A stretch of 64,000 bases of DNA, taken from the NCBI RefSeq assembly GCF_001437605.1, contig NZ_JQCQ01000003.1, positions 22,296 through 86,295 of the forward strand. Direction: 5' to 3'. The notes beneath the pieces are model-generated. The model made no database searches. It saw nothing but the letters and a program-made list of their open reading frames with translations, and had not been told where the DNA came from. A program made the position numbers and the translations under genes. The DNA is from Pediococcus argentinicus. GTDB lineage: Bacteria > Bacillota > Bacilli > Lactobacillales > Lactobacillaceae. Below, piece after piece: positions 43,981-54,080 of this stretch (position 1 is its first letter; each line of letters begins with the position of its first letter).

Positions 43981-44829
43981 ATGAAAACTGTAAAATTAAA
44001 TAATGGTGTTGAGATGCCAATTGAAGGATATGGTGTCTACCAATTATCTTTAGAGGAAACTGAGCGCTGTGTCACTGAGGCACTAGAGGCGGGTTATCGT
44101 AGTATCGATACTGCTGCCGCCTATATGAATGAAACTGCAGTGGGTAAGGCTATTGAGAAAAGTGGGATTCCACGTGAAGAATTATTTGTTACTACAAAAT
44201 TATGGCTTCAAGATCAAGGGTATGATAACACCATAACAGCATTTGAGGCTTCTCTGGCTAATTTAGGATTGGATTATATAGATTTATATCTAATTCATCA
44301 ACCTCTAGGCGATGTATATGGCTCTTGGCGAGCATTGGAGGACTTGTACAAGCAAGGAAAAGTAAGAGCAATTGGAGTTTCAAATATGGAAGCCGGCCAA
44401 ATGGTTGATTTAATCCTAAATAGTGAAATTAAACCTATGGTTAATCAAATGGAAGTACATCCATTTTTCCAACAAATTGAAACGAAAAAAGTTCTTGATG
44501 AGTATGATGTCCGCATGGAAGCGTGGGGACCACTAGCACAAGGAAGAAATAAAATTTACGAAAATGAGACCCTTCAAAAAATTGCTGATAAATACAAGAA
44601 AACAATTGCACAAGTTATTTTACGCTGGCATATTGAACGAGGCGTAATAGTTATTCCTAAGTCTACTCATAAAGAGCGAATGCAAGAAAATCTAGATATT
44701 TATGATTTTTCATTAACTAATGAGGATTTAGATTTAATTGAAGCAATGGACTCTGGTAAAAGTGATATTGTTAATTATCACAGTGTGGAAATGGTAAAAA
44801 TGATAAATAGTGTAAAAATACATGATTGA
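43981..44829 (+). CDS. Aldo/keto reductase
   Basis: 282 aa. AKR motifs: SIDTAAAYMNETAVGKAI (Asp and Tyr of the catalytic tetrad), VTTKLW (Lys), YLIHQPLG (His), AIGVSNMEAGQM, and VIPKSTHKERMQENLDIYDF (NADPH site). It reduces carbonyls such as 2,5-diketo-D-gluconate-like compounds or reactive aldehydes. Control by the divergent MerR regulator suggests induction by a toxic electrophile. Confidence 0.9.
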   Translation: MKTVKLNNGVEMPIEGYGVYQLSLEETERCVTEALEAGYRSIDTAAAYMNETAVGKAIEKSGIPREELFVTTKLWLQDQGYDNTITAFEASLANLGLDYIDLYLIHQPLGDVYGSWRALEDLYKQGKVRAIGVSNMEAGQMVDLILNSEIKPMVNQMEVHPFFQQIETKKVLDEYDVRMEAWGPLAQGRNKIYENETLQKIADKYKKTIAQVILRWHIERGVIVIPKSTHKERMQENLDIYDFSLTNEDLDLIEAMDSGKSDIVNYHSVEMVKMINSVKIHD

Positions 44830-44931
44830 TTACTAAATAAATGTATCAAACTGTGAAGGGATTTTTTATACAATCAACAAAAGCTAATTGATATAAGATA
44901 TCTATAAATGACCGTCATAAAAGATTCGAAT

Positions 44932-44980
44932 AAAAAGCCAATAACCCGAAGTAACAATACTTCAAGTTATTGGCTTTTTT
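44932..44980. terminator. Bidirectional terminator
   Basis: AAAAAGCCAATAAC pairs with GTTATTGGCTTTTT, with an inner GAAGT/ACTTC stem. It serves the aldo/keto reductase and the converging ABC transporter operon. Confidence 0.9.
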
Positions 44981-45001
44981 AGTGGAAAGTTTCAATATAA
45001 G

Positions 45002-46789
45002 TTACTTTTCCGGTAATACAATCAGCTTATATAGCCAACTAGTTAGGAAATAATAACCCAGGTACATAATGACGAAGATACCGACTAGAATACTGATATT
45101 GTAGTATGGATCAATCATTAGTGGCTTAAACATTTGGAGTCCGAAGAGTACATCGATAATTCCAAGTACGCCAGGAATAACAAACAGAACAAGTAACTCG
45201 CGATTGATACTGCGTTTTAGAAGACTACGACGAGTACCAATTTTAAGGAGTAAGTTGTATCTGATTTGATCTTGAGCAGTACCAGATAGAATTTTAAACA
45301 TCAGACAACTAGCTAGCATTGCGAGGAACGCAATTCCCAGGAAGTAACCAATAAACTCTAGTCCACCGAAGACACTGGATACGAATTGATAAGATCTGAA
45401 TGCTCCGGCACCAGAGTTATCGACGGCTGATGGGTAACGTTTATTTTGTTCGTCCGTCAACTTAGTTAGAGCTTTGTAATTACTTGGTATATCTTTAACT
45501 GTAACTAGCTCAACAACTTGGTTAGTTCCCTTAGCAGATTTAAAGGCCTTGTCTGGGACAATCTTAATGTTCGCTGGTTTAGGCGTTCCAGCTAAGAATG
45601 CAAAGTCTGGTGGGGTATTTTCCATCAGCTCTTTTGAAGATGCATTTTTAAATTTAGTTGGCTTTTTAAAATCTGATGACGGTACTGGTTCTTTAAATGG
45701 TTTAGTATCCAGCTCCGCTTGGTTGTAGTAAACATTTTTGTGATCTAGCTTTTGCTGGTAAGTGTAACTAGTTGCACCACTTAACTTTTTAATAGAATCT
45801 TTTTGAGCTGCAGTTGGATTATTGATTGATAATGTAAACGAAGACTGTGAATTAGCAATCATTGGTATTTCACGATGGAAACCAGCTCCAACCGTAATTG
45901 CCCCAAGTGCTAGAGCAAATAGTAATGATGTAATCGTTAGAATTCGAGTGTAGTCGTGCACGCGAAACATAATTTGGGACAGCGTAAATCCATTTAGTTT
46001 TTTGGATGCCCAATTAGTTTTCTTAATCCAAGTTATAACAAGTAGAATACTTGATTTAAAAATGAAGTAACTACCTAATACGATGGTTATTAGTGCAATC
46101 GGAATTGCCATTAATTGTAACGTTTTGATAGAAGCTAAAGACCAGTATCCCAGTCCGACTAAAATAATTCCGGCAATTCCTTGAATGATAAGACGAACTC
46201 TACTGAATTTGAACTTGTCTACTGAATCACTCTGTTTCAAAAGTTGTAAAACTGGTGTTCTAACCAGACTTTGAAGGTTCATGAATGAAGCAATGACAAA
46301 TAGAAGAGCAAATAAAACAAATGTAATTGCGACAGCTTTAGGGTAAAGCGGGTTGAAATGTTGAATTTCAAGACCTAAACGATCAAATAAAAATCCGGAT
46401 AAGCTACCAGTAATCAAGATTCCAAATAGAATTCCGATAATGGTAGCTCCAATACCGACGATTAACGTTTCTAACACCATCAGTGCACCAACACGGCTTC
46501 TTTTAGCACCCAACATCATAAACAGACCGTAGTCGTGTTGACGCATATTAAGCAAGAATGTGTTGGCGTACATTACGTATACGAAAGTGATAATCATCAG
46601 TAGGATGGTTCCAAAAATAAATACCTGAGAGGCATACTGAAAATTCAAGTTAGATTTAATCAATTGCTGGTTAGTTGCTAAATTAGCAAACATATAAAAA
46701 ATTGCTGATGACATCACTAAACCAGTTAAAAGAACAATATAATCGCGAATTCGATTTTTAATATTAGAGGTTGCAAGTCTTAATAACAT
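45002..46789 (-). CDS. BceB-type ABC transporter permease
   Basis: 595 aa. FtsX-like topology: four membrane segments, then more, with a large extracellular domain (about 300-460) between segments 7 and 8, as in BceB/VraE. The N-terminal MLLRLATSNIKNRIRDYIV and NTFLLNMRQHDYGLFMMLGA are family hallmarks. These permeases sense and remove peptide antibiotics from lipid II-cycle intermediates. 11 nt after the ATPase gene. Confidence 0.88.
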   Translation of the reverse strand: MLLRLATSNIKNRIRDYIVLLTGLVMSSAIFYMFANLATNQQLIKSNLNFQYASQVFIFGTILLMIITFVYVMYANTFLLNMRQHDYGLFMMLGAKRSRVGALMVLETLIVGIGATIIGILFGILITGSLSGFLFDRLGLEIQHFNPLYPKAVAITFVLFALLFVIASFMNLQSLVRTPVLQLLKQSDSVDKFKFSRVRLIIQGIAGIILVGLGYWSLASIKTLQLMAIPIALITIVLGSYFIFKSSILLVITWIKKTNWASKKLNGFTLSQIMFRVHDYTRILTITSLLFALALGAITVGAGFHREIPMIANSQSSFTLSINNPTAAQKDSIKKLSGATSYTYQQKLDHKNVYYNQAELDTKPFKEPVPSSDFKKPTKFKNASSKELMENTPPDFAFLAGTPKPANIKIVPDKAFKSAKGTNQVVELVTVKDIPSNYKALTKLTDEQNKRYPSAVDNSGAGAFRSYQFVSSVFGGLEFIGYFLGIAFLAMLASCLMFKILSGTAQDQIRYNLLLKIGTRRSLLKRSINRELLVLFVIPGVLGIIDVLFGLQMFKPLMIDPYYNISILVGIFVIMYLGYYFLTSWLYKLIVLPEK

Positions 46790-46800
46790 TCGATAACCTC

Positions 46801-47559
46801 CTACTGTTCAAATGTTCCGAGTTGTTCCAAAATTTCTTGGTAAAACTCGTTTCGAGAACGATCATTGCGTTTGATTTCTTGACCAATCACACCATCTTTG
46901 ATGAATAAGATCCGGTTACAGAAACTAGCTGAAAATGGATCATGTGTTACGAGTAAGACTGAAATGTCTCGTTCTTGGTTGATTTGCGTCAATAATTCTA
47001 AAAGTTCACGCGCACTCTTGGAATCCAAAGCCCCAGTTGGTTCGTCACCAAGTAATAATGATGGGTTATGAACGATTCCGCGAGCTGCAGCGACACGTTG
47101 CTTTTGACCACCGGAAAGTTCGGTTGGATATTTGTCCAATAAATTTGAAATGGAAAGCACAGCAGCGATTTGATAAACAGTTGTCTTGATTTGGTTCTTG
47201 CGAACACCTTGTAATGATAAAGGCAGGGCAATATTTTCAAATGCTGTCAGTGTTTCCAAAAGATTGAAATCTTGGAAAATAAATCCAATTTCGTTAGCAC
47301 GAAAGTCGGCAATTTTGTTGCCGTGTAGTTTAGTTACATCTGAGCCATTGATCTTAACAGTTCCACTAGTTGGTTGATCAAGGGTTGCTAACATGTTTAA
47401 CAGGGTTGTTTTACCTGAACCTGAAGCACCCATAATTCCCACAAATTCTCCTGGTTGAACGTCAAAGTCGATGCCTTTTAATGCCTCATATTGCTTTTCT
47501 GACCTACCCCCATAGGTTTTGCGAAGCCCTGAGACGCTGATAATTGGTTGTTCACTCAT
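46801..47559 (-). CDS. BceA-type ABC transporter ATPase
   Basis: 252 aa. Walker A GASGSGKTTLL, Q-loop FIFQDFNLL, signature LSGGQKQRVAAAR, Walker B LLLGDEPTGALD (Gly replaces the common Ala before DEP) and an H-loop THD. Pairs with the permease downstream. BceAB systems normally sit beside a BceRS two-component system; none is present in this window, so signalling must come from elsewhere. Confidence 0.92.
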   Translation of the reverse strand: MSEQPIISVSGLRKTYGGRSEKQYEALKGIDFDVQPGEFVGIMGASGSGKTTLLNMLATLDQPTSGTVKINGSDVTKLHGNKIADFRANEIGFIFQDFNLLETLTAFENIALPLSLQGVRKNQIKTTVYQIAAVLSISNLLDKYPTELSGGQKQRVAAARGIVHNPSLLLGDEPTGALDSKSARELLELLTQINQERDISVLLVTHDPFSASFCNRILFIKDGVIGQEIKRNDRSRNEFYQEILEQLGTFEQ

Positions 47560-47610
47560 AGTAAATTCCTCGATTCTGCTTTGTAAGCTACTTAGTTACT
47601 TGTGTAATTA

Positions 47611-47639
47611 ACTATATAGACTAGACTACAAAAAGTCAA
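47611..47639 (-). promoter_or_regulatory. Promoter of the bceAB-like operon
   Basis: On the minus strand TTGACT (complement 47634-47639), 17-bp spacer, TATAGT (complement 47611-47616). The spacer holds a TAGTC-TAGTC tandem, a possible regulator contact. Confidence 0.75.
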
Positions 47640-47733
47640 TTGTTTATTTCTAAAATTATAGTTAAACTTTCTTTTAAACCGGTTAAAAGGTAAAATAATG
47701 GCAACTTAAAATATCGAAATGGAGCTGACTACA

Positions 47734-48033
47734 GTGCATATTATTCATTTAATTGGATTATTAGTTACGATCTTATACGGGGTCTTTTTGATTATCAGTG
47801 TTCGCAGAATGGAAGTTCAAATTGAACCATGGATTCTGGGTATCAACATTGCAGTCGGAGCCATGATGATCCTATCATTTGTTCAGATTTGGCTGGGTGT
47901 GGCAGCATTAGTATTGGTTTTGCCGGTCGCGTTAATTAATGGTCAGCTAGTCTTTCAAAATATTAATTGGCCCAACTTTGCGATTCGTACAGTGATTTCG
48001 CTGGTCCTGATTTGGGCATTACTGATTCACTAG
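47734..48033 (+). CDS. Small membrane protein
   Basis: 99 aa from GTG 47734 (GGAG 9 nt upstream); ATG 47719 would contain that site. Three to four hydrophobic segments make up almost the whole protein. No family recognised. A 10-nt gap to the DUF1697 gene suggests co-transcription. Confidence 0.65.
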   Translation: MHIIHLIGLLVTILYGVFLIISVRRMEVQIEPWILGINIAVGAMMILSFVQIWLGVAALVLVLPVALINGQLVFQNINWPNFAIRTVISLVLIWALLIH

Positions 48034-48043
48034 GAGCTATGAA

Positions 48044-48583
48044 ATGAAATTAGTGTGTTTATTACGCGGGATCAACGTTGGTGGCAAAAATCCGGTTAAA
48101 ATGGCAACTCTTAAAGATAAGATGACCGAAGCAGGATTCGACAATGTTGTAACGTACTTGAATAGTGGAAATGTCATTTTTGATAGTGCAATCAACGAAA
48201 AAGATGCAACGCTTAAGATTCAGAATATTCTGGTCAATGACTTCAAAGTTGAAGCGTTAGTTGCTGTATTCTCAGCGGAAGACATTTCAGAGACGGGTCA
48301 ACATATTCCTGATTGGTGGGGGACGGACGACAAAACTGTTAAGCATAATGCTATTTTTATTCTACCGCCGACAACAGTTGACGAAGTAATCGAAGACATT
48401 GGTCAGCACATTCCAGAATACGAGCAAGTAGATTCTTATGGACAAGTAGTTTTCTGGACGGCTAATATCAAGACTTTTTCCCGTACAAAATGGTCTAAAT
48501 TAGTTGGATCTAAGTTTTATAGCCGAGTCACAATTCGCAATTCCAATACCTTTAAAAAAATCGTTCAAATTATATCGAAATAA
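48044..48583 (+). CDS. DUF1697 family protein
   Basis: 179 aa. The N-terminal LLRGINVGGKNPVKMATLKD and VVTYLNSGNVIFDS are the signature of DUF1697. The C-terminus contains FSRTKWSKLVGSKFYSRVTIRN. The fold is known in several structures but the biochemical role is not. Cytosolic; ends at a terminator. Confidence 0.85.
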   Translation: MKLVCLLRGINVGGKNPVKMATLKDKMTEAGFDNVVTYLNSGNVIFDSAINEKDATLKIQNILVNDFKVEALVAVFSAEDISETGQHIPDWWGTDDKTVKHNAIFILPPTTVDEVIEDIGQHIPEYEQVDSYGQVVFWTANIKTFSRTKWSKLVGSKFYSRVTIRNSNTFKKIVQIISK

Positions 48584-48586
48584 TCG

Positions 48587-48615
48587 AAAAACCCCATCGC
48601 AATGGGGCTTTTTTT
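48587..48615 (+). terminator. Terminator after DUF1697 gene
   Basis: CCCCAT/ATGGGG stem extended by A5 and T7 arms, CGCA loop. Confidence 0.9.
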
Positions 48616-48738
48616 GTTGTATCATTATTAAGATGGTTTTAAATTTTAAACATACTACTTGTTTATTAATTTAAGGGGAACGGAACAGCTTTTAAGCTGA
48701 AATAAGAACCAATATTTGAGAGAGTAAGGGTGTTAAAC

Positions 48739-49572
48739 ATGAATGCGGCAACAGTTTTTGTTCATGGTTTTAATGGGGATGCGTACTCTACCGATCATTT
48801 GCTTTCATTTGCAGAAGAAAGTGGATGGGCAACAAAGGTGTTGAACGCGTACATTCGACGTAATGGACAGATTGAATTTACAGGTGAATGGTCTGATCGA
48901 ATTGATAATCCAATGGTTCAGGTCATTTTTGAAAATAACAGAGCACCAGAACGCCGACAGGTTAGATGGGTACGAAACTTATTAGTTGAACTTAAGGAAC
49001 GTTTTGGCGTTGATAACTATAATGGAGTTGGTCACTCACTAGGCAGCAATGTTTTAGTTAACTTAGGAATTAAGTTCGGCGATGATACTAAACTACCAAA
49101 GCTTAATAAACTAGTGACAATTGCTGGTCCGTTTAATGGATTACACGGATTTTGGTCCAGCAAACCAATCAAATCAATCATTGATTGCGATTGGGAACCT
49201 ACTATTAAAACACATCATTTTCAGAAGTTACTAAAGATGCGTGATCGATTCCCCAAGGGAGTTGATGTGTTGAACGTTGTGGGACAGGTTGAAGGATCAT
49301 TAAACAATGATGTTTATGTATCAGTTCAGTCTGCTCGGTCAGTGGGTTACTTACTAGATGGTGTTGTGAATAAGTACCATGAAATTATGGTTACTGGTCC
49401 CGATGGATATCATTGTAGCTTGAACCAAAACGATACTGTTTCACGAGAAATTAACAACTTTCTATGGAACTACAATCGTCAGGTGGCTGATTTTAAATTA
49501 ATTACTTCTAAAAATAACTCGGATGGCTTCAAGCCAATTATTGTTAGAAATGGTGGATTACAAGCTGGTTAA
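48739..49572 (+). CDS. DUF915 alpha/beta hydrolase
   Basis: 277 aa from ATG 48739 (AAGGGTG 6 nt upstream). Oxyanion motif VFVHGFNGDAYST, nucleophile elbow GVGHSLGSNVLVN (Ser about 100), and IAGPFNGL. DUF915 proteins are lipase-like hydrolases common in lactobacilli; no signal peptide is visible here. Substrate unknown. A CAGCTT/AAGCTG inverted repeat lies in its upstream region without an obvious role. Confidence 0.82.
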   Translation: MNAATVFVHGFNGDAYSTDHLLSFAEESGWATKVLNAYIRRNGQIEFTGEWSDRIDNPMVQVIFENNRAPERRQVRWVRNLLVELKERFGVDNYNGVGHSLGSNVLVNLGIKFGDDTKLPKLNKLVTIAGPFNGLHGFWSSKPIKSIIDCDWEPTIKTHHFQKLLKMRDRFPKGVDVLNVVGQVEGSLNNDVYVSVQSARSVGYLLDGVVNKYHEIMVTGPDGYHCSLNQNDTVSREINNFLWNYNRQVADFKLITSKNNSDGFKPIIVRNGGLQAG

Positions 49573-49672
49573 TATAAGTTGCTTGTATATTTAAAATTGA
49601 CCTGTTACAATATCTATTATCAATACGACTTACATTTTGTAAGTTAGTTTGTAAATGAAGGAGATCTTGAGT

Positions 49673-49993
49673 ATGAGCCCACAAGAAGGTTTATCTAACG
49701 AAGCAATATTCGATGCAATTAAATCTGGTAATAAGATGTTATTCTTTACTGCCGGCTGGTGCCCGGATTGCTCATTTATCAAACCTGCAATGCCAGGTAT
49801 CATGGAAAAGTATGATGAATTCGACTGGATTACAGTTGATCGTGACGCTAACTTAGAAGTCGCGCAGGAATTTGGCATTATGGGGATTCCTAGTTTCATC
49901 GCTTTTAAAGATGGTGAAGAAATCGCTCGCTTTGGTCGTGGCGAACGTCACACACCAAAAGAAGTTGAAGAATTCGTACAGAGTGTTGCTTAA
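49673..49993 (+). CDS. Thioredoxin-family protein
   Basis: 106 aa from ATG 49673 (AAGGAG 9 nt upstream). Active site WCPDC (about 35-39) instead of the usual WCGPC, and the cis-Pro loop GIMGIPSFIAFKDGEE. A cytosolic disulfide reductase or redox-homeostasis protein; its partner is unknown. Confidence 0.88.
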   Translation: MSPQEGLSNEAIFDAIKSGNKMLFFTAGWCPDCSFIKPAMPGIMEKYDEFDWITVDRDANLEVAQEFGIMGIPSFIAFKDGEEIARFGRGERHTPKEVEEFVQSVA

Positions 49994-50011
49994 TTAATTT
50001 ATATAAACAGA

Positions 50012-50041
50012 AGGGACTCGCCAGTAGGTGGGCCTCTTTTT
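50012..50041 (+). terminator. Terminator after thioredoxin-like gene
   Basis: AGGGACTCGCC/GGTGGGCCTCT stem with several G-U pairs and an AGTA loop, then TTTTT. Confidence 0.7.
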
Positions 50042-50063
50042 ATTAGGAAGGCAGGAATTAAAA

Positions 50064-50702
50064 ATGAAGGTTTTTGTTGTTGGAGCACACGGACAGATTG
50101 GTTCCATTTTAGTGGATCAATTATTAGCACGAGGCGATGAAGTAGTTGCTGGAATTCGAAATGATGACCAAGCAGCTGAGTTTACAGAAAAGGGCGCAAT
50201 GACAGCACATTTGGATTTGACTGCACAACCTGAAGAAATGGCGACAGCGTTTGATGGCTCTGATGCAATTATCTTTGTAGCTGGATCAGGCGGTTCAACA
50301 GGATATGATATGACATTGTTGGTTGATTTAGATGGTGCAATTCAAGCAATGAATGCTGCAAGAATTGCCCATGTTAAACGATTCATCATTGTCAGTGCTA
50401 TGAATGCTGAAACACGCAATAAGTGGTCAGATACAATTCGTCCATATTATGTTGCCAAGCATTATGCTGATGACTACTTAATGAACCAAACTGATTTGGA
50501 TTACACAATTGTTAAACCAGGCTTGTTAACAAACGATGATCCTGAAGGCGGAATTCAAACTGGAGCAGACGAAGGCTCAATTACTAGAACTGATGTTGCT
50601 GCCGTTTTAGCAGCTGCAGTTCACAATCCTGAAACAATTAAAAAGAGCTTTGCAGTGGTAAATGGAACTATGCCAATCGACAAAGCGTTACAAAACTTAT
50701 AA
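50064..50702 (+). CDS. NAD(P)-binding atypical SDR (NmrA/YwnB-like)
   Basis: 212 aa from ATG 50064, with GCAGGAA upstream. Rossmann motif VVGAHGQIGSILVDQLLARG, then FVAGSGGSTGYD and RPYYVAKHYADDYLMNQTDLDYTIVKPGLL. Proteins of this type are NAD(P)H-binding epimerase-like or quinone-reductase-like enzymes; the reaction is not known. Confidence 0.85.
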   Translation: MKVFVVGAHGQIGSILVDQLLARGDEVVAGIRNDDQAAEFTEKGAMTAHLDLTAQPEEMATAFDGSDAIIFVAGSGGSTGYDMTLLVDLDGAIQAMNAARIAHVKRFIIVSAMNAETRNKWSDTIRPYYVAKHYADDYLMNQTDLDYTIVKPGLLTNDDPEGGIQTGADEGSITRTDVAAVLAAAVHNPETIKKSFAVVNGTMPIDKALQNL

Positions 50703-50989
50703 AAAAGTAACTGGTATATATACCTGAGAAGCGCGCTTATTACTGCGCGATTTATGGGTACAAATCCGAAGCATGTTGCAGAAATGGCGTTTGAACCATT
50801 TTTGGAACATGTTTTTTTTATTGGATTTGTCTGTACAAATTTAGAAACATGTTGCATAATCATAAATGTAAGCGATTTCCTAAAACGGTTTCAGGAAATC
50901 AAAACCATTTTTGGCCAAAGTGGGAATTTGTTTTTTTTATTTTGTTAGCTATTATCTTTTGTTTTTAAATTTAATTTGAGGTGAATTTC
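50703..50989 (+). promoter_or_regulatory. Control region of the cellobiose-type PTS gene
   Basis: A promoter TGTACA (50832-50837), 17 bp, CATAAT (50855-50860). Direct repeats TACAAAT-N7/8-CATGTTGCA lie at 50759-50780 and 50834-50856, the second over the -10/-35 space. CCATTTTTGG occurs at 50796 and 50905. A cre site is at 50867-50880 and a GATTTCC/GGAAATC hairpin follows (50874-50900). The DNA-binding regulator is not encoded nearby. Confidence 0.6.
50867..50880 (+). promoter_or_regulatory. cre site (CcpA)
   Basis: TGTAAGCGATTTCC fits the cre consensus TGWAANCGNTNWCA at 13 of 14 positions. It overlaps the predicted transcription start, consistent with catabolite repression by CcpA. Confidence 0.75.
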
Positions 50990-52378
50990 ATGAATGATTG
51001 GATCAATAATAAATTGCTTCCTCCAGTAATGAAGTTTGTTAACACGAAAGCTATCATGGCTATGCGTGATGGTATGTTATTCTCACTACCATTTACCATG
51101 GTAGGTTCGTTGTTCTTACTTCTTAGTGCTCTTCCAGTGCCAGCATGGTCTAACTGGATGATGAGCGTTGGATTAACACCATACTGGACACAAGCTTTCA
51201 ATGCAACAATGGCTATTATGTCAGTATTCGCTGTTATAGGTATTGCTTATAGTTGGGTTAAGAATGAAGGATTCGACCCATTACCTGCTGGTTTAACTGG
51301 TTTAGTAAGTTTCTTCCTTGTTATGCGTCCATCAACACCTGTTATGGATGGAACAAAGACTGTTATTTCAGCTGCTAAAGCTCCTGTACTTTTGAATGGT
51401 GGTTTCATTGATCGTACATGGTTAGGTGGCCAGGGTATGATTGCTGCTATCATCATTGGTATGTTAACTGGTTTAGTTTACACATGGTTCGTTAAGAACA
51501 ATATTACTATTAAATTACCTGACCAAGTTCCACCTGCAGTTGCTGGTTCATTTACAGCCTTAGTACCTGCCGCAGCTATTACAGCTGGTTGGTTAGCAAT
51601 TTATGCATTCTTTGATATTACAACTCACTCAACAATGGTTGAATGGATTTACAAAGTTATCCAAACTCCATTACAAGGTATTACAGATTCATTTGGTGGT
51701 GTTGTCGTCGTCGCATTGTTAGTTCCATTCTTCTGGTTCTTCGGTGTTCACGGTGCTGTTATCGTTGGTGGTATCATGGGACCTATCTTAGGTTCAAATG
51801 CCCTTCAAAACGCTGCTATTGTTAAAGCACATGGTGTTGCTGGATTAACAGCTGCAAATGGCGCTCACGTATTTACACAATCATTACTTGACCAATTTGG
51901 TACTGTTACTGGTTCAGGTATGACAATTGGATTAGTTGTGTTCATGGCATTCTTTGCTAAGTCAGAACAAATGAAGAGTATTGGTCGTTTGTCATTCTTA
52001 CCAGGTGTCTTCAACATTAACGAACCTGTATTATTCGGTGTTCCAGTTGTATTGAACCCATTATTGGCTGTTCCATTTATGATCATGCCACTTCTATCAA
52101 TGGGATCAACATACTGGTTGATTAAATTAGGTGTTCTTCCATACTTAACTGGTGTTCAAGTTCCTTGGACAACTCCAGCTATCATCTCTGGTTTCTTCGT
52201 CGGTGGATGGAAGATCGCTCTATGGCAAGCAATCATGTTAGTATTGTCATTCTTCGTATACTTCTTCTTCGCTCGCAAACAAGATCAAATCTTATTCGCA
52301 CAAGAACAAGCTGCTGGAAATGCAGATCATGCTGAAGAAGCTAAGGATGCTGCTACAAAAGAAAAAGCTACTGCTTAA
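50990..52378 (+). CDS. PTS EIIC, lactose/cellobiose family
   Basis: 462 aa from ATG 50990 (GAGGTGA). About ten membrane segments; family features include FSLPFTMVGSLFLLLSALPV, VHGAVIVGGIMGPILGSNAL and FNINEPVLFGVPVVLNP with the conserved NEP sugar-binding motif. It transports a beta-glucoside such as cellobiose or chitobiose. No EIIA/EIIB genes accompany it here. It has an Ala/Lys/Glu-rich cytosolic tail. The next gene is a disrupted 6-phospho-beta-glucosidase. Confidence 0.9.
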   Translation: MNDWINNKLLPPVMKFVNTKAIMAMRDGMLFSLPFTMVGSLFLLLSALPVPAWSNWMMSVGLTPYWTQAFNATMAIMSVFAVIGIAYSWVKNEGFDPLPAGLTGLVSFFLVMRPSTPVMDGTKTVISAAKAPVLLNGGFIDRTWLGGQGMIAAIIIGMLTGLVYTWFVKNNITIKLPDQVPPAVAGSFTALVPAAAITAGWLAIYAFFDITTHSTMVEWIYKVIQTPLQGITDSFGGVVVVALLVPFFWFFGVHGAVIVGGIMGPILGSNALQNAAIVKAHGVAGLTAANGAHVFTQSLLDQFGTVTGSGMTIGLVVFMAFFAKSEQMKSIGRLSFLPGVFNINEPVLFGVPVVLNPLLAVPFMIMPLLSMGSTYWLIKLGVLPYLTGVQVPWTTPAIISGFFVGGWKIALWQAIMLVLSFFVYFFFARKQDQILFAQEQAAGNADHAEEAKDAATKEKATA

Positions 52379-52397
52379 TAATTAATTTAAAAAAATT

Positions 52398-52445
52398 AAA
52401 AAGTCTATTTATTAAGATGAAAATCAAGATGAATGGGCTTTTTTT
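52398..52445 (+). terminator. Terminator-like hairpin between EIIC and glucosidase
   Basis: AAAAAGTCTATT pairs with GAATGGGCTTTTT (G-U pairs allowed), then T-run. It would reduce read-through into the glucosidase gene. Confidence 0.65.
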
Positions 52446-52482
52446 ATCAGAATGACTAAATATTGAAAGGATGAATTGAAAC

Positions 52483-53913
<1,431 letters not shown>

Positions 53914-53919
53914 AAGGAG

Positions 53920-54026
53920 TGGAAAATAAAAAGGGTGATTCTGAGCATAGCATAGAAAACGGAATGATTCGTACTTTGAATCGTTAGGTTTTCGTAGCTA
54001 GGCGGAAGAATCAGTTTTATTTTCCC
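53920..54026 (+). ncRNA. Structured intergenic RNA element, copy A
   Basis: Nested stems: 53921-53931/54015-54025 (11 bp), 53936-53941/54008-54013 (TGATTC/GAATCA), 53948-53951/53997-54000 (TAGC/GCTA), 53955-53960/53988-53993 (GAAAAC/GTTTTC), and the tip 53963-53970/53978-53985 with a 7-nt loop GTACTTT. Copy B at 62636-62743 folds the same way. It lies directly after the disrupted glucosidase gene and before the ROK kinase. Identity unknown. Confidence 0.75.
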
Positions 54027-54080
54027 GATTTAATAAATTAAGGCTGGTGTTTCCAGCTTTAGATACATAAGGTGAACAGG

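Noticed and set aside
48670..48729. GGGGAACGGAACAGC...AGCTGAAATAAG resembling part of a TPP riboswitch
   Set aside because: The second conserved arm is missing and the downstream hydrolase has no link to thiamine.
49439..49454. Another parS-like sequence (TGTTTCACGAGAAATT) in the DUF915 gene
   Set aside because: The central CG dyad and the right arm are broken; likely chance.
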